From: Klebsormidium nitens
Taxonomy: Eukaryota > Streptophyta > Klebsormidiophyceae > Klebsormidiales > Klebsormidiaceae
NCBI GenBank assembly: GCA_000708835.1
Contig: DF237279.1
Location: 1 to 64,000, forward strand
Reading direction: 5' to 3'
Length of the DNA stretch: 64,000 nucleotides
Each line of letters opens with the position of its first letter. Position 1 is the stretch's first letter. This document shows positions 24,585-36,525 of this stretch, piece after piece. The translations under genes were made by a program, and so were the position numbers. Under the pieces are notes generated by a model. The model was given only the letters and a program-made list of their open reading frames with translations. It was not told the DNA's origin and did no database searches.

Positions 24585-27500
24585 TCAATGCGCACTTCCG
24601 TTGGCCGACTTGACCCCATTCGCCACCGCAAGTCCCCTCCCTTCCGTCTCCTCCTCTTCCGATTGCTTGTCTTTCCGAAGACCCCAGATGCGTATCGTGT
24701 GGTCGTCGGAAGCCGACGCAAACATGTGGGGGTTGGTAGGATTCCAGCTCACGGCGTTCACGGTGCCGGAGTGGCCCGGAAGGACTTCGAGCAAGTCGCC
24801 CGTGCCGCGGTGCCATATGTACACCTGAATCGGAGACGCGTCAATGTCAACTTGGTGATATGTGTGATTTCATCGTTGTTGAGACCACGGCAGATGTAGC
24901 TATCCTCGAGAATTTCAGCTGCCCAGTGGCCCGGGAGGACTTCGCACGAGTCGCCTGGGTCGCGGTACCATATGTACACCTGAAACGGAAACGCGTAAAT
25001 GTCAGAAGAGCAATCTGGTGACGTCGTTGCTGTTGAGACCGTGCCCATGTAGCATCCTGAACAGGTCAGTTGTGCCCGAGTCGCCTGGGGAAACTTTGAA
25101 GCCAAGCGCATGTGCCGCAGTGCCATATGTACACCTGAAAAGCGAAGAGTCGTTATCAGAACCTGAATCAGAACCCAAGGCGTAAGACTCGCAAGCCTCG
25201 CCGGAAGGCCCGGAACCGTGGACTTACACTTACCGCAAATGTCGCGAGCAGGCCCACGCTGAGCAAACGGAGTTCTCAACGTGCACGATTAAGAATCCTT
25301 TTTGCCACACCCAGATTTCCAGAAACGGCCGATGAGAGTCCTCCTGAAATACTACTTTACCCAGAATGTAAACTAAGAAGACACGAGGGCTGGTTCCAAG
25401 TTCGCGGCCGGAGGCAAACGCAGCCAAATTGCGTGTCCTGCTTCACAAGTCCTAACCCTCACATCTACTAGATGGACAAACGAATCTTTCCCTGACCCCA
25501 GAGCGAGATCAGGGCACCTAGGATGTGGAAGCGCCAGTTCCTTCTCAGTCGGAGTACATCTGGTCCAAATCCGGGCTCAAAGAAGGCCCCGAACTCCTTT
25601 GCTCCTGGAACCTCACCTGAGAGTCTTCGCTCCCACTGACAATGAACTTCTGCGCGCTACCCCCAAAGCACGAGCGGATGACGTAGCGCCCCTGCTTCTG
25701 GCCCTTGTAGCGGATGGCGGGCTTCTGCGGAAGCCGGCTGGCCCCCAAGTCCCACAGATGGATCACCTGGCACAAGGGGGCAGGTGATTGGCAAAAGCCG
25801 GAACAAAGTTAGCAACTCTAAGTGATCTGGACCTCACTGTCAGCCTGAATATTGCTCGCTTCACCAAACGACGTTCTTAACGAGAGCGCCTCACTTGACA
25901 CGGTTCAGTGCTCAAGGTGGTTTCTGAAAACAAAGCAGGTCCGCAACCTGCAGGCGGACCCTCACCTTTGGCTACCTGCCAGAAACAAGAGTACTCAAAA
26001 GCTCGCACGTATTTGCAAAATATCTGAAGGTCAATGTTGCTATAAAAGGACACCTGACATGCCTTGCTGGTCAAACCTGGTCGTCTCCCTCCTAATCTTT
26101 TGACGTGAGCTGGGATTGCTGCCAAGGACTGGGCGGAGCACTGGCTTCCAAATGCACACTGAAACGACTCGTGCAGATCAGAGGCAGATACCAGTCTTCC
26201 TTACCTGGCTACTCAGGTTGACGAGCAGGTAACGGCTGTCCCCTGAGATGCACAGGCTCGTGATGCTCTCCACCTCGTCAATGGTCTGTTCCGAGCGATC
26301 AGCGAAGCGGTAGATGCGAATCTTCTTCTCGCTGCAAATGCTGATCTGCAAAACCGAACAGAAGGGGCTCAGTCGTTAAGGCAATCGGCACTTTCTCGAC
26401 GATTGCAGTGCAATTCGGACCAAAGGTCGGTGCTTCTGTTGGAGGAATAGCAATTTGATCGATGGGTCTTCTTGCTCGGTACGGAGAGAGGTTGGAGATT
26501 CACAAAAGCGTAACAAACCTTGATAAGACGCTGAGCAAATGGCTGGTTGAGGATGCAAGAAGGAAACGTATGGTTTGGCAGCGAATGCCTTCGAAAAAGC
26601 GGACAGGACATGCCGTAGGGATCAGAGAACGTGCAGTCTTGATAAAAGAAAAACCGTAAGTATCCGACGGCTGTACTTCCATACATCGCTGCCAATCTAG
26701 GCAATAGTGGCGAAGGAGACGACTCGCCAAGCGTCCAGTAAGTACGAGAATCAGGGGAGCGTAGGGGAAAGCTCTTACTGAAAACGCCAGTCCAAGAGAA
26801 GGAGCTTAGCGCGCTGGTGTTAGGACACTGCCTGAATGAAGCTTGCACCTTCATAATATCGATGAGGGCAAAAACGCACTCTAACAAAACAAACCGACGC
26901 CTCACCATCTGCGCCCCGTCGCTGCTAATTGCCAGGTCGTTGATCCTCGCGCCCGCCCACTGCTCCAGTTCGTTCCCGTCGATGTCCCACATGAACGTAC
27001 ATTTATCCACCCCCCCGGAAACGAACCGCCGCCCGTCCGGGAACCACGCGCACGCGGTCACGGGGTCCGCGTGCTTATCATAAGTGCGCCGCAGCTTGCC
27101 GGATAGCGTATCCCACAGCTTGATCTTGTTGTCGTTGCCGCACGTCAGGATGAGCGAGTCGTCGGGCGACCAGGCGACGAACGAGAGTGGCTTGGCGTGG
27201 CCTTGGAGGACGTGCAGAACTTGGACGTCGTTTGCCGCGTGCACCTGAAAGGACAAAAATAGTTACTGGGTTACTCAAGTAGGCAAGCTGAGCAACGTGC
27301 GGAGACGTTGGCGTTTCGCAGAAAGGTGTGACTTCTGGGATTCTTTTGCGGCCCGTGTCTGGAAAGAATCTGGAAGGCCAGACTTAGGAGAGCTTAAAGG
27401 AGTGCAACTAAAGGAGCTCTGCTGTCCCGCAAAGCTTGACGTACTCTGCCGCGTGCACCTGGCGAAGGGGTTGGGGGCGAGCTTTGATTAGCATCGGATG

Positions 27501-30500
27501 GGCCAGCAGAAAGTTTGTGCTTGCGTTGAATTGAGTGAAGCAGCTTGGAGTAACTTTGGAAAGTGTGCAGAACTTGAACGTCGTTTGCAGCACACCTGAG
27601 GGAACTCAGCGGCCACGTTGCAGAGAGGTTGAAAGGTGCAATCTAGACTTGGACGTCCCCACTTGGCCAGGGAGAGCTGCTTGGCGTCGCCTTGGAGCAC
27701 AACCTGGCCGTCGTTTACCGGCAATGAGATGGACGGTCAGTTTGAGCAACGTGAATCGGGCCAGCTGAAAAACCGCATTCAGCAATGAAAATGAAGAATC
27801 GACACAATTAAAGCGGCTTGCGTGGCTCGGAAGTTTAAGCAGGACGTGGACGTTGTTTGCAGCCCAGACCTGAGGTTGACTCCAAAGGTCAGGATAGAGC
27901 TTTCAACGATGCGACTAAAGGAACTTTGCTGCGCCGCTTGGTCAGCCAAGAGCAGCTTTGCATGGCCCTGGAGAACCCGGACGCTGCTTGAATGCTGTTT
28001 GAAAAGCACCTGGGGGAGGTTCAGAACGCCGGGTCTTAGATGATATTGACACCGTACAACTAAAGACAGCTCAACTCCGCTTCGCGGAAGTTCACACGGG
28101 ACTCTTTGAACGTGCGGCTTCAAAAGCTCAAAGCTCGACCAAGTGCGAGCTCCAACAGGTAACTCGAACGGGGCACCTTACCTCCCAGATAATAACTGTG
28201 TTGTCCTTCGATGCTGACGCCAGCTTCTTCCCGTCGTGCGAGAACTGCAGGTACCAGACCTCATCCGTGTGCGCCTCAAGTACCTGCGGGATCGACGAGG
28301 AATAGTAAGCTCAGTCTGAAAGGAAAACCTTCTACTCTTGTCTGCAGGAGAGGTACACCCGTGAAGACTTAGCTGCCCAAGGAGCTGCACCTACTCAACA
28401 ATTACAGGACCGAGGGATTGCAAGCGTTGATGAGGAGGCGGCGCAGATTGATCAAACAGAAAAACAGTGGGCACAGATTGAGGGGGATTCAGAACCTTCA
28501 ATTCAAACCAAGCCGAGTCATTATTGTGTACACCTCAAGAGAAGCTTGCTGGGCAAAAGAAAACGGTGGGTACGACAAAGTTGAACGTGGTCAGATGGGT
28601 ATCGAGGATGCTAGACCGGCGACATTGCCTGCCCTCAAAAAGAACCACTGCCCACTGCCAATAGTCAGCTGCATGTTGCACATGAATGCTAAGAAGATTG
28701 AACCAAAAGAGAGGTCTATGCCAACGCACTCCTTGCACCATTCCTAAAAGGAGTGAGTCTCGGGCGACTCAGACAAAGAGTTGTCTCTTGCTGCAGAATT
28801 CAATCCTCACAGGGACGTGCATTCATCCTCCATTGTGGTAAACATTACAACAGCTACAGCAGACACTTGATCAGCCAGACTCGTGGCATTTGACAGGTTG
28901 TCTGGTGAAAGAAGAGTCCTCGGAACGACAAGCATCCACAAATGACAGAGACCGTCAGAAACAGCTCATTTCGGAGAAAGGGGGCCTCTACTCCAAAACG
29001 AAGTTTCTTCATCACTGTGCAGTAATGGACCGAAAAAAGCTGCCGGCGTGTCCTAGTCGCATAAATGTGTATTACAGCAATTGTCCTGACTACGGGCCCG
29101 CACTTTGGAAGTAGAGCAGTAAGCATCTCATCCAAGGACTTGTTAATTCCAGTAGGAAAACTGTAGGGACTGTAACAAGTAACTTCCACCACTTTGCACA
29201 AGTGGCATCTGGACACACGTTCAGGCTTGGTGCCGCCTGAGCAACAAGCTCTTCGTGGTACCATCCTCGCCAAAACGAGCACTTGGAAGGCTGGTTTGGA
29301 GGCATCCGGAAACTTACACAACGACTTTGCAAGCACGTACAACAGTGATTCGATGAGTACAAGAGGCTCGCTAAAATTCACAAACGCTTGCTAAGTTCAG
29401 CGAGTCGGTCTATTAACCACATGGGGGATGCTTGGGAGGCTAACACAAAAGTAGCCAAAGGGTTCAGAAAGCGCATGGGTGTCAAGTGAGCAACATTCGT
29501 CCAGGACGTAGGCGATGGCACAATCGTATTGCTTGCAACGACACCCGTTGCCTTTGAGCAGCTTCGGGGGTGAGATCCGCAGCTTGGCTTCAGAAGCTCC
29601 CATGCTCGTCTTCATTGCTGCTGACGGGGTATGACCAGTCATCCATCAGAGCGCGCTCACCAGTGAAGCAGAGCAGAAAAGACTCATATATTGCACCTTC
29701 AAACCGGATCATCATGGCAGTAGCCTCAACAGCGTCGAAGAACTCGAAGTCGAGACACTGCAATCGTACTACAGCACTAGTTTTCGGCAGGAAGAGGCAT
29801 GACGGTTGCTTAAACGTGCATACTGCAGTGAAAAGCGAAGGGATGGAGAAAGCGAGCCCGAAACGGTAACATGGCTGGTCCTTGGCACGCAAGGTCGTTC
29901 AGCGAGTCGAGACTCGCAGCTTTACAAGATCCAATGTGCTTTTCGGCTAGCTCGTCTAATAAGCAGCGCCAGTCTGTTAAACTGATGGGCGATTAGGGAG
30001 ATGAAAGCTTAAAGAGGAGCGAAGCCTTCTTCGAAAGGGAGAAGCACCCAATGATTGCTGTCCCCTATGCAACCACTCAATCAGGCCTCACTCCTAGCAG
30101 CAGTATCTGCTGGATTTGGAGAGAGACAACAAGGACTAAGCTCTAACAAAAATCTCAAACACAGCAACAAACCCTTAATCACGACAATGACTCAATCAAA
30201 TCGGCAGACTCAGCATCAGTCCCGTTCCACCTGCACCCTTTTATGGGTATCTGGTTTGGCCCGCACTTGAAGTCCGCAAACGGGTAAACCTCGAGGACTT
30301 TTGTAAAACAAGCCTCGAAGGCATTGATCAAAGAGAGCAGAACCGAACAAGCCCAACAAGCGCTCCCCACCTGCACCGTCTCGGTGGGTATCTGGTCGCG
30401 CCCGCACTTGTGGTCCGCGAACAGGCAGAACGCCTCGTCCTGCGTGTTGTGGAACTCGCACGCCGCCTGCTGGTGCGCCAACGCCTGTTCCACCAGAACC

Positions 30501-33500
30501 TCTAGCCGTTTCTCCGGGATCAGCACGCTCGGCGGGAGCAGTCGCTGCAGATCCAGCAGCAGTTTGTTGCGGCTCTCCCCCGGAGACCAGTGGGATTGCG
30601 CGAGGAGGTCCGCGGAGTTGGTGCACATAACCCAGGCGGCAAGGCGGTGCAGCTGCGGGGCGTTGACCTTCAGGGGGGCCAGCTCGTTCCGCAGAACCTG
30701 CAAGGAAAGAAAAGAGCTTTCATTTAAGTGAAATAATTGGTCTTTGGCTCCGTTCCTTCGTTCTTGCTATGGACACTCTCGGGCTTCGTGCTGTTTCTCT
30801 AAAGATACTTAGATCGTCAGTAGAAGCATCGTAGCTGCTGCAGCAACGAGGTAACTCCTCACCTAACGCTGCTTAGAAAGATGTTGCCAGCGGTTTGGTG
30901 TCCAGTGTGCATCGGTTCGTTCTAGCTGACCAGCGGAAAGGAAATCTTCTCGTCCCTTCTGATCGGTACCATCCTGTCTTTCTTTCGTACGCTGTTGCTA
31001 AGCCTTTACAACAAGGGAATTACTCATTTGAGGAGACCCAAACAGAATCCTCAAAAAGCTGAATGAGGCGCTAACAAAAATGAATCCACATCCCTCAAGT
31101 CTTTCCTTCCTTGTGGACCGTACCTCCCAAACGCACGATGCTCATTTTTAAAAGACATGAAGCCAACAAAGAAGCGCATCTTAAGAGCAAGGCCTGTGGA
31201 TCCTTCTCAGCTTCTCCAAGCACCTGCAAAATCAAGAACGTTGGCGTTCTTATACTCGTCCTCGTTGTCGAGGCACTTTCTGTCAAAGGTAATTTTACTT
31301 TCTGATTAAGGTAGGGGGTAAAGAACGAAAGGGAGGGAAATGGGGTGGGGGTGGAGCAAAAGAACAGGGGACGCATAGGTAGAAAAGGACGCACCTTGAG
31401 CGCCAGACCCGTGGACCCTTCTTCCAGCGCCTCCAGGAACTTCTGTTGCAGGATCAAGAACTTGGCGTTCTTGTACACGTCCTGGTTGTCGAGACGCAGC
31501 TCCCGCAAGAGCGTCACGCACTCCTCCCAGCGTCCGACGAGCACGCCGTCCTGTAACCGGTTCACTGCGTCCGACTGTAACGGAATGGACGACTCCTCTT
31601 CCAGCCGCGCTGCGGTGCTGGAGTAGCCTAAGCCTCGGAGAGCCTGCAAACGAAGAAACAACCGGTTGAGCCCTATGCAATCCTGACCGGCAGCGAAGAT
31701 GACAGGAAGATGTCCCTTTGCCAAGAGAAGTGAAGGTCCAGGTGCATGATGTCTGCAAGTTTCTCTTCGGTACACTTATCAAGAACCGCAGGAGCATGTT
31801 GAATAATTCACAAGTCAAAAAAACGAATAAGAAAGCTTCAACGAAGTTGAAATCTCTAAGGGGTTTGATGAGAATGACCAACGAATCGAACTTGCTGCAG
31901 CAAAAAATAGATTTCCCGACGAATCACACAGTGTTTTATCATCGCAGTTCTTACTGCTAAAACTTGTGCCAAATCTAAAGCAACAGGAATTGCAAGGACT
32001 TTAAGCGGGATGCGTTGCAGCCAGTATTTATTCACATGACAGTCTTGGCCTCTGCACATCAACCGTCCCACGCTCGCCTCACCTGTGTAATCAGCCTGAC
32101 ATACTCGGTGCGCCGGATGATCCCCCTGGGCCCCACAAACTCGCTGGCGGGGGGCGGCTTAGGCGTCTCCTTCTTAGCCGCTAGCTGCGGCCCCATATTC
32201 AGGTCGATAAATGCGAGCGGCTTTGATAGGCTGGGGTCTCTGACGCTGATGTCAGGGGGATCAATGCTGATGTCAGATGCGCTGGAAGACAGGTCACCGA
32301 TCCGAGCGCGCTTGCTGGGTCGTGCCTGGAGAAGGGTCGATGATGGTGTCAGGAACGGTCCTGTGATAAGGGCCTAGGAGGGGCAGTCGGGTGGGAATGC
32401 TGAAACTGACTGAGTTGGATGATTTGTGACTGGGGGCTGGATATGGTAAAATGAAAAGAAGAAAGAGTGAAAGTCTCGAAAGAGGTTTGCGGATTTGAAT
32501 GGAAGGGCATGTAGAGACTGAGTTGAGGAAGGAATGCATGGAAAGAAAGTGACATCAATTTTACTCACACTCTTACAGCAGCAATGCCTCATGCTTATGT
32601 ATGACGAACAAGCGTTGGAATGAGAACACTTGACCTCAACCGAGACCAAGTACGCGACGAAACCTCGAGTTAGATGGCTTTCACTGGAAAAGGAGGGATA
32701 GAAAAAGCACAGGAAAACACTTGTAAATATTTAAGTTCTCGAGGGCTTCATTCAAAGAGTAAAACCTGGCTTTCCAACTCCCATGTCAAGTGTATGATGT
32801 CATGGCCTATACGAACGAAACGTTTGCTGTAATCATTCCTCAAGTGTAAAAAGCCGTATCAAAAGCTAGCGGACTTTGTCAGAAGGCTTGACACGACGAT
32901 AAAGACCAAGACCTTGAAAGAGCGATCATGACACCAGACTCATTCTTTTGAAGTCCTAACCAGTGCATACTTTGGGTTGTGAAACTATCATGACCTTGCT
33001 TGCCTCAAAGCAAAGCTCAAGCACGATGTTCCGCTGGAACGAAGAGCTTGCCCTAAACGTCCTTGACAGCTCCCACCTTAACGAGCCATGCACAATCTGT
33101 TTGATATGAACACAAACTGGATCCATAATACTGTTTACTTTGTGCATCGCCCCGCTGCACTTCGTCGCACTACTTCTGTCAAAGTATCTTTTTATTTCTT
33201 TCAGTCAGGAGAAAGAATGCTTACACAGTCTGCACTTTGTAATAAACTGTCTCGGGTTCTGGTGGCCCTTGTTAGCAAAGCAAAAGGCCACAGAACAATA
33301 GACTCTGCAACCTCTGTAAACACATCACGGCTGCGCTTCACGCCCCACTTGCATGGCCTTGCGAAGGAGCTTGCTCCACGACCTGGCGGCCTCAAACTGT
33401 ACCATCTGCTTATCCTATGTGCCAACAACATGCAGCCGCTGACGGAGGGTGCAGACGAACCGAGTAAACTTGCCAACGGGTGTTGACAGGAAACTTCAAG

Positions 33501-33734
33501 GGACTGCCTCATTGGTGCTCGTGGCGCACCTTGCAATTGTTGGCCTTCTGGTCTATATCAATGAGCTCCGAGCCATCTTCGCAGTCAGCATATTGTACCG
33601 TCTGACTCAGCTAAAAGTGACACAACAGCAAGAGCACTGTCTCAAGCACCAAAAGCAGAAGGAACAGAAGCAGAAAGCCCCAATCCTTCCTCTGCTTTTC
33701 AACTCACCTGGTCTACGTCGTCCGGCCCGCCCAT
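24585..33734 (-). CDS. WDR26: WDR26/GID7-like LisH-CTLH-WD40 protein, nine exons
   Basis: Substrate-adaptor or scaffold subunit of the GID/CTLH ubiquitin-ligase complex, by family. My exon model, 5' to 3', is 33708-33734, 32083-32325, 31395-31643, 30371-30697, 28182-28283, 26906-27244, 26205-26345, 25617-25766 and 24585-24824 (TGA). It gives 605 aa. All junctions are GT-AG and all fall between codons. Exon 1 encodes only MGGPDDVDQ, like the MGG start of plant WDR26. LisH is at about residues 76-108 ([14 protein letters not shown]), CTLH follows ([11 protein letters not shown]), and WD40 repeats begin at about 283 ([20 protein letters not shown]) and run to the C terminus (HTIRIWG). Length matches plant homologues (about 590 aa). 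The introns are odd: several carry diverged tandem copies of exon edges, listed separately. It is head-to-head with a membrane-protein gene 660 bp away. Identification is strong; exon 1 is slightly less sure because it is so short. Confidence 0.93.
24932..25140 (-). repeat. Two extra tandem copies of the WDR26 last-exon 5' edge
   Basis: The true acceptor region of the last exon reads 'ccatatgtacacctga' on the plus strand, with its 'cat' at 24814. The same phrase recurs at 24969 and 25124, exactly 155 bp apart each time. Flanking sequence on both sides (exon part coding GDxxEVLPGH and intron part 'gttgctgttgagacc.tgcc.atgtag') is also repeated. Both extra copies keep a pyrimidine tract and AG followed by GTGTACATATGG on the minus strand, so they remain plausible acceptors. 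Splicing to them would replace the last WD40 repeat by a short, out-of-frame tail, because 155 is not a multiple of three. Confidence 0.85.
27420..28020 (-). repeat. Array of about five decayed copies of the WDR26 exon-6 5' edge
   Basis: The real exon edge on the plus strand is 'cgtcgtttgccgcgtgcacctg', with 'cacctg' at 27242. Related edges recur near 27456, 27593, 27722, 27866 and 28007, spaced about 214, 137, 129, 144 and 141 bp. Shared phrases are 'cttggcgt.gccttggag', 'acgtcgtttgc' and 'gagcaacgtg'. The copy near 27722 has lost its acceptor; the others still show CAG or a variant. Together they fill most of the 937 bp intron between exons 5 and 6. Confidence 0.75.
30228..30300 (-). repeat. 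Copy of the WDR26 exon-4 3' edge with donor site
   Basis: The plus-strand phrase 'cacctgcaccgtctcggtgggtatctggtcgc' style edge of exon 4 at 30368 returns at 30228 as 'cacctgcacccttttatggg'. The following bases match too: 'gcccgcacttg..gtccgc.aac.ggg'. The copied peptide reads [14 protein letters not shown] against the true [15 protein letters not shown]. The donor GT is kept. The offset is 140 bp. Confidence 0.8.
31170..31300 (-). repeat. Copy of the WDR26 exon-3 3' edge with a mutated donor
   Basis: The segment matches the end of exon 3 (31395-31500) at an offset of about 215 bp: 'gtgga.ccttct', 'gatcaagaac.ttggcgttctt' and 'cgtcct.gttgtcgag'. At the splice junction the true donor AAG|GTGCGT has become AAGATGCGC, so GT is now AT. 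This copy can no longer act as a donor. Confidence 0.8.
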
Positions 33735-34394
33735 GTAACGTCGCGGCCAGAAGCCAGCTTAGCCAGGGCACATGTTTACATCCAGAGACAAGGCGCTGAC
33801 GACCACTTCGTGCGTCGTTGGCGCTGACAAATGACAGGTATGTGCAGCTTGATGGAGCTAAAACTTGCTGGAGCTCGTCACAAATATAGCACTGTAGCTT
33901 GCGCCTTTAGGCGCTCCCCTGAGGCTGCAGCGCTAGATAGGTGGCCTCTTCTACAGCTTTGTGGAGAAGAACCTGAGGGGGCCTGATCTGAAGAGGTCAC
34001 TTAGTAGCGGAGCTGGCACCATGCGGACGGTGGTTGGACGGTTGGACTCGGAGCCCTGGCAGGCGCGGCGTGGGGCTCTATAGCTGCGGACATCCGCACT
34101 TGCCTTGAACGACGAAACTCCCCAAACCTCCGCATATTTTACTTTCGCGCAGGGCGGCCGCCGGCGAGGACCGCGCGCGCCGCGGCCGTCCGGCCTTGTT
34201 GTCCGAGTCGTGCCGGTCTGCGGCCGGTCTGAACAAATACAGTATCAAAGAAGATGACAAGGAAGAGGCGTATAAGCGGAGCATCAGCGCAGTAACGTGC
34301 TGATGTGAATTAGCAGCGTCAAGTGCTATCTTGTGATCGCTTCCCACCGGTGTTGACCTTTTTCAATTCTCTGAATTGTGCGGCTCAGCGGACG
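33735..34394. promoter_or_regulatory. Divergent promoter region, WDR26 / membrane-protein gene A
   Basis: 660 bp between the ATG of WDR26 (minus) and the ATG of gene A (plus). It contains a very GC-rich patch at about 34140-34215 with GCGGCCGC, and a TATA-like 'gtataagc' at about 34270, about 125 bp before the gene A start. A related, diverged copy lies in the tandem duplicate at about 36553-37260, including the GC-rich patch near 37000-37050. Promoter activity is inferred from position only. Confidence 0.5.
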
Positions 34395-35656
34395 ATGGCG
34401 CGCCAAGGCAGGAACGTAGCTTCCTTGCTTCTCTTTTTCTGGCTCTTTGCGAGCTCCCGCTCTGAAATCTCTACCGAAGTGGGCAGCGACGCCAGGTTGC
34501 CTCTGCCCGAGCCAACCCTCGTGAACAACTACCTCCAAAACTGCTCAAACTGGACCAATCCTCTGCTCGAGGGACAGCCCCGGGCACTGACTCCAGGTGG
34601 TAAAGTGTCATGCCAAGGCGGAGTATGACTTCTACCAGATAGAAACGCCTGACGGCTCCTGCGAATACCCGCCCCCTCCTATAGAGGCCCTGCAAAAGAT
34701 AAGGGTCCCGATCGTCGAGTACTGCGCATGGTTTGCGTTTGGCTTTCTAAGCGAGCTGATTTGGAACACGATCGTGACGGTGATAGGGTTGTTCTCTCTG
34801 GGCATGTGCGTGGGGAAATGCTGCGAGGATTGTATGGAGCTCAGGGCGAAGGTCCACAAGTCTATGGGCGATGCACCGGGTATTACGCCCGCGAATCAGG
34901 GACCGGTCTATGGTCAGACTCAGCCTGAACAAAACCCGTTTTCTGCGGGGGTAAAAACAGCCGCTAGTTCTGCTTGTTCTAATCTAGATGTAAATCCGGA
35001 AATTCTAGCTCAGACGGAAACGTTGACATTACTTGAGGCGGGAGGACAGGATGCTCCGGGCCGCGCTGTGAAGGATGCGGGCACTCACCCGTTAGAACTA
35101 GAGGCGGAACGTGCAGGGGAGCAAGTAATCTATACAGACCTAGAGACGGAGACAGTGAATTGCAGCCCAGCACTTCTATTTGTTATAGTCGGCCTTCCCC
35201 TGGTGCTCTTCTCCGCTTTCGTCACCCACAAGGGACTGGACGAAATGTTTTCGGGCAGCAAGAAGGTGCCGGTGGGCCCGGTTCTTCTCCCCGACCCCTC
35301 TCATGGCCTGAATCAATTCCTGACGCAAAGCAACGCCACCCTGAACCTGACGCTGTGCGTTACGGATGCGATGTGTTTCTACGTGGCCTTTCCGGACAGC
35401 TGTCCGCAGCTGGGCGACCTGTATGGCGGCCGCACTCGACCTCCGTCGCCGGAAGTCGTCTATCGGGAGCCGGGAGCTACTACGGTCCGACTACTACGCT
35501 ATTGTTGCAATAGCAATGTGGGCGACCGGAATTCCGGTGGTCTTCTTTGTGGCTGGAGCGTTTCTTTGTTTGATTCCAAGCGGCTGTTTCTATGCCGAGA
35601 AGAAGATCCGTGACGCGATTGAGATGCGTAGGGCGGCCGGTAAGCCGCGGGTGTAA
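34395..35656 (+). pseudogene. Membrane-protein gene A, two frame breaks relative to its paralogue
   Basis: Product unrecognised. The start MARQGRN is followed by a hydrophobic signal-peptide-like stretch (SLLLFFWLFASS). A cysteine-containing ectodomain comes next (NYLQNCSNWTNPLL), then membrane segments near FGFLSELIWNTIVTVIGLF and ALLFVIVGLPLVLFSAF and a third near IVAIAMWATGIPVVFFVAG. The C terminus is basic (YAEKKIRDAIEMRR). Compared with gene B, a 4-base insertion ('gact') near 34588 breaks the frame, so the first frame stops at 34628. The reading continues from 34597 in the next frame. A second shift around 35450-35500 moves it to a third frame, which ends at 35656. I see no intron that would repair either break. 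It could be a recent pseudogene, or the sequence or gene model may be wrong. Confidence 0.55.
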
Positions 35657-36525
35657 ACGAGGGGTTAACGGTGACAATTGGATGAGGTTGACGAGAATAG
35701 ACAAGATTTCATTGATGGCTAAACCGACGATAAGATATTCCGCAAACGACGTCGGTACGTAAGACAAACGAGATCCTCAAAGAACAGAACGAGCCCGAAT
35801 TGCGACTTCTTATAAGGTAACATAGTACGTCCCCATCAAGTCGCGCATCTGTGATACAAAGATCGCGCAAGAAGCATGTTTCATATTGACAACCTGTGGA
35901 ACAACGTGGCGCTCCATCTTACTGGCCGGGTGCGATCCAACCGATCGTCTATTTTGCTGCGATATATTACTGACAGCCTAAGCTTAATGAAAACCAGTTG
36001 TCCATGTTTCTTATCAAGCACGGAGAAGAAAGACATAGATGAACTGATCGGATGCACTATTCAGTCCGCAATATAGTGTCCAATCAAGCTCTGGCTACTG
36101 ATATAGAACTGATCGAGGGGCCCATATAAAAGGCTTCAGGCTCTGCTCTCACCATAAACCTATCATCGGGCAGTGGTCAAATCATTCGAGGGATGATCCC
36201 TCGTACTAGTTGCCATGGAAATTTGATGCATGGTGACGATCACAGCAGCTAGGGGCACGAACGTCCTATCAGCCGGCCGCGCAAATGGTTATAGTGCCAG
36301 TTTGTTTCGGTGTGTACTATTTGCTTGTAATGTTCCTTACTGAGATGCTTACAAGAATGGTACGTGGGCATTTTAAGGCTTCTGCTTGAATCTCTTGCAA
36401 TCTGCAACGTGCATGCGTAGTGCACCTCAGCGCACACAATATGCCGGCCGTAGGCGTTTTGCAACCTGGCTAAAGAGGAAAACAGTATCAGAAAATACCA
36501 TGCCTCGTCCTGCTTTTCAGCTCAT

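Larger units (their letters stand above)
33690..36470. repeat. Tandem segmental duplication, left copy (about 2.8 kb)
   Basis: Left copy of a direct duplication. Paired anchors are: WDR26 exon 1 'cccatgtaacgtcgcggcca' at 33731 and 36549; gene start 'atggcgcgccaaggcagg' at 34395 and 37261; 3' flank 'gatcgaggggccc' at 36111 and 39017; and 'gtacg.g.gggcatt.taa' near 36360 and 39255. Offsets of 2.82-2.91 kb show that indels have accumulated since the event. Confidence 0.85.

Noticed and set aside
24346-24828. 160-codon plus-strand frame with [14 protein letters not shown]-like neighbours
   Set aside because: It lies antisense to the WDR26 last exon, whose minus-strand reading gives a clear WD40 repeat. 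The plus-strand frame has no recognisable motif.
28854-29381. 175-codon minus-strand frame inside WDR26 intron 4
   Set aside because: No recognisable domain and not phase-compatible with a splice to the neighbouring exons. Exons 4 and 5 join perfectly without it.
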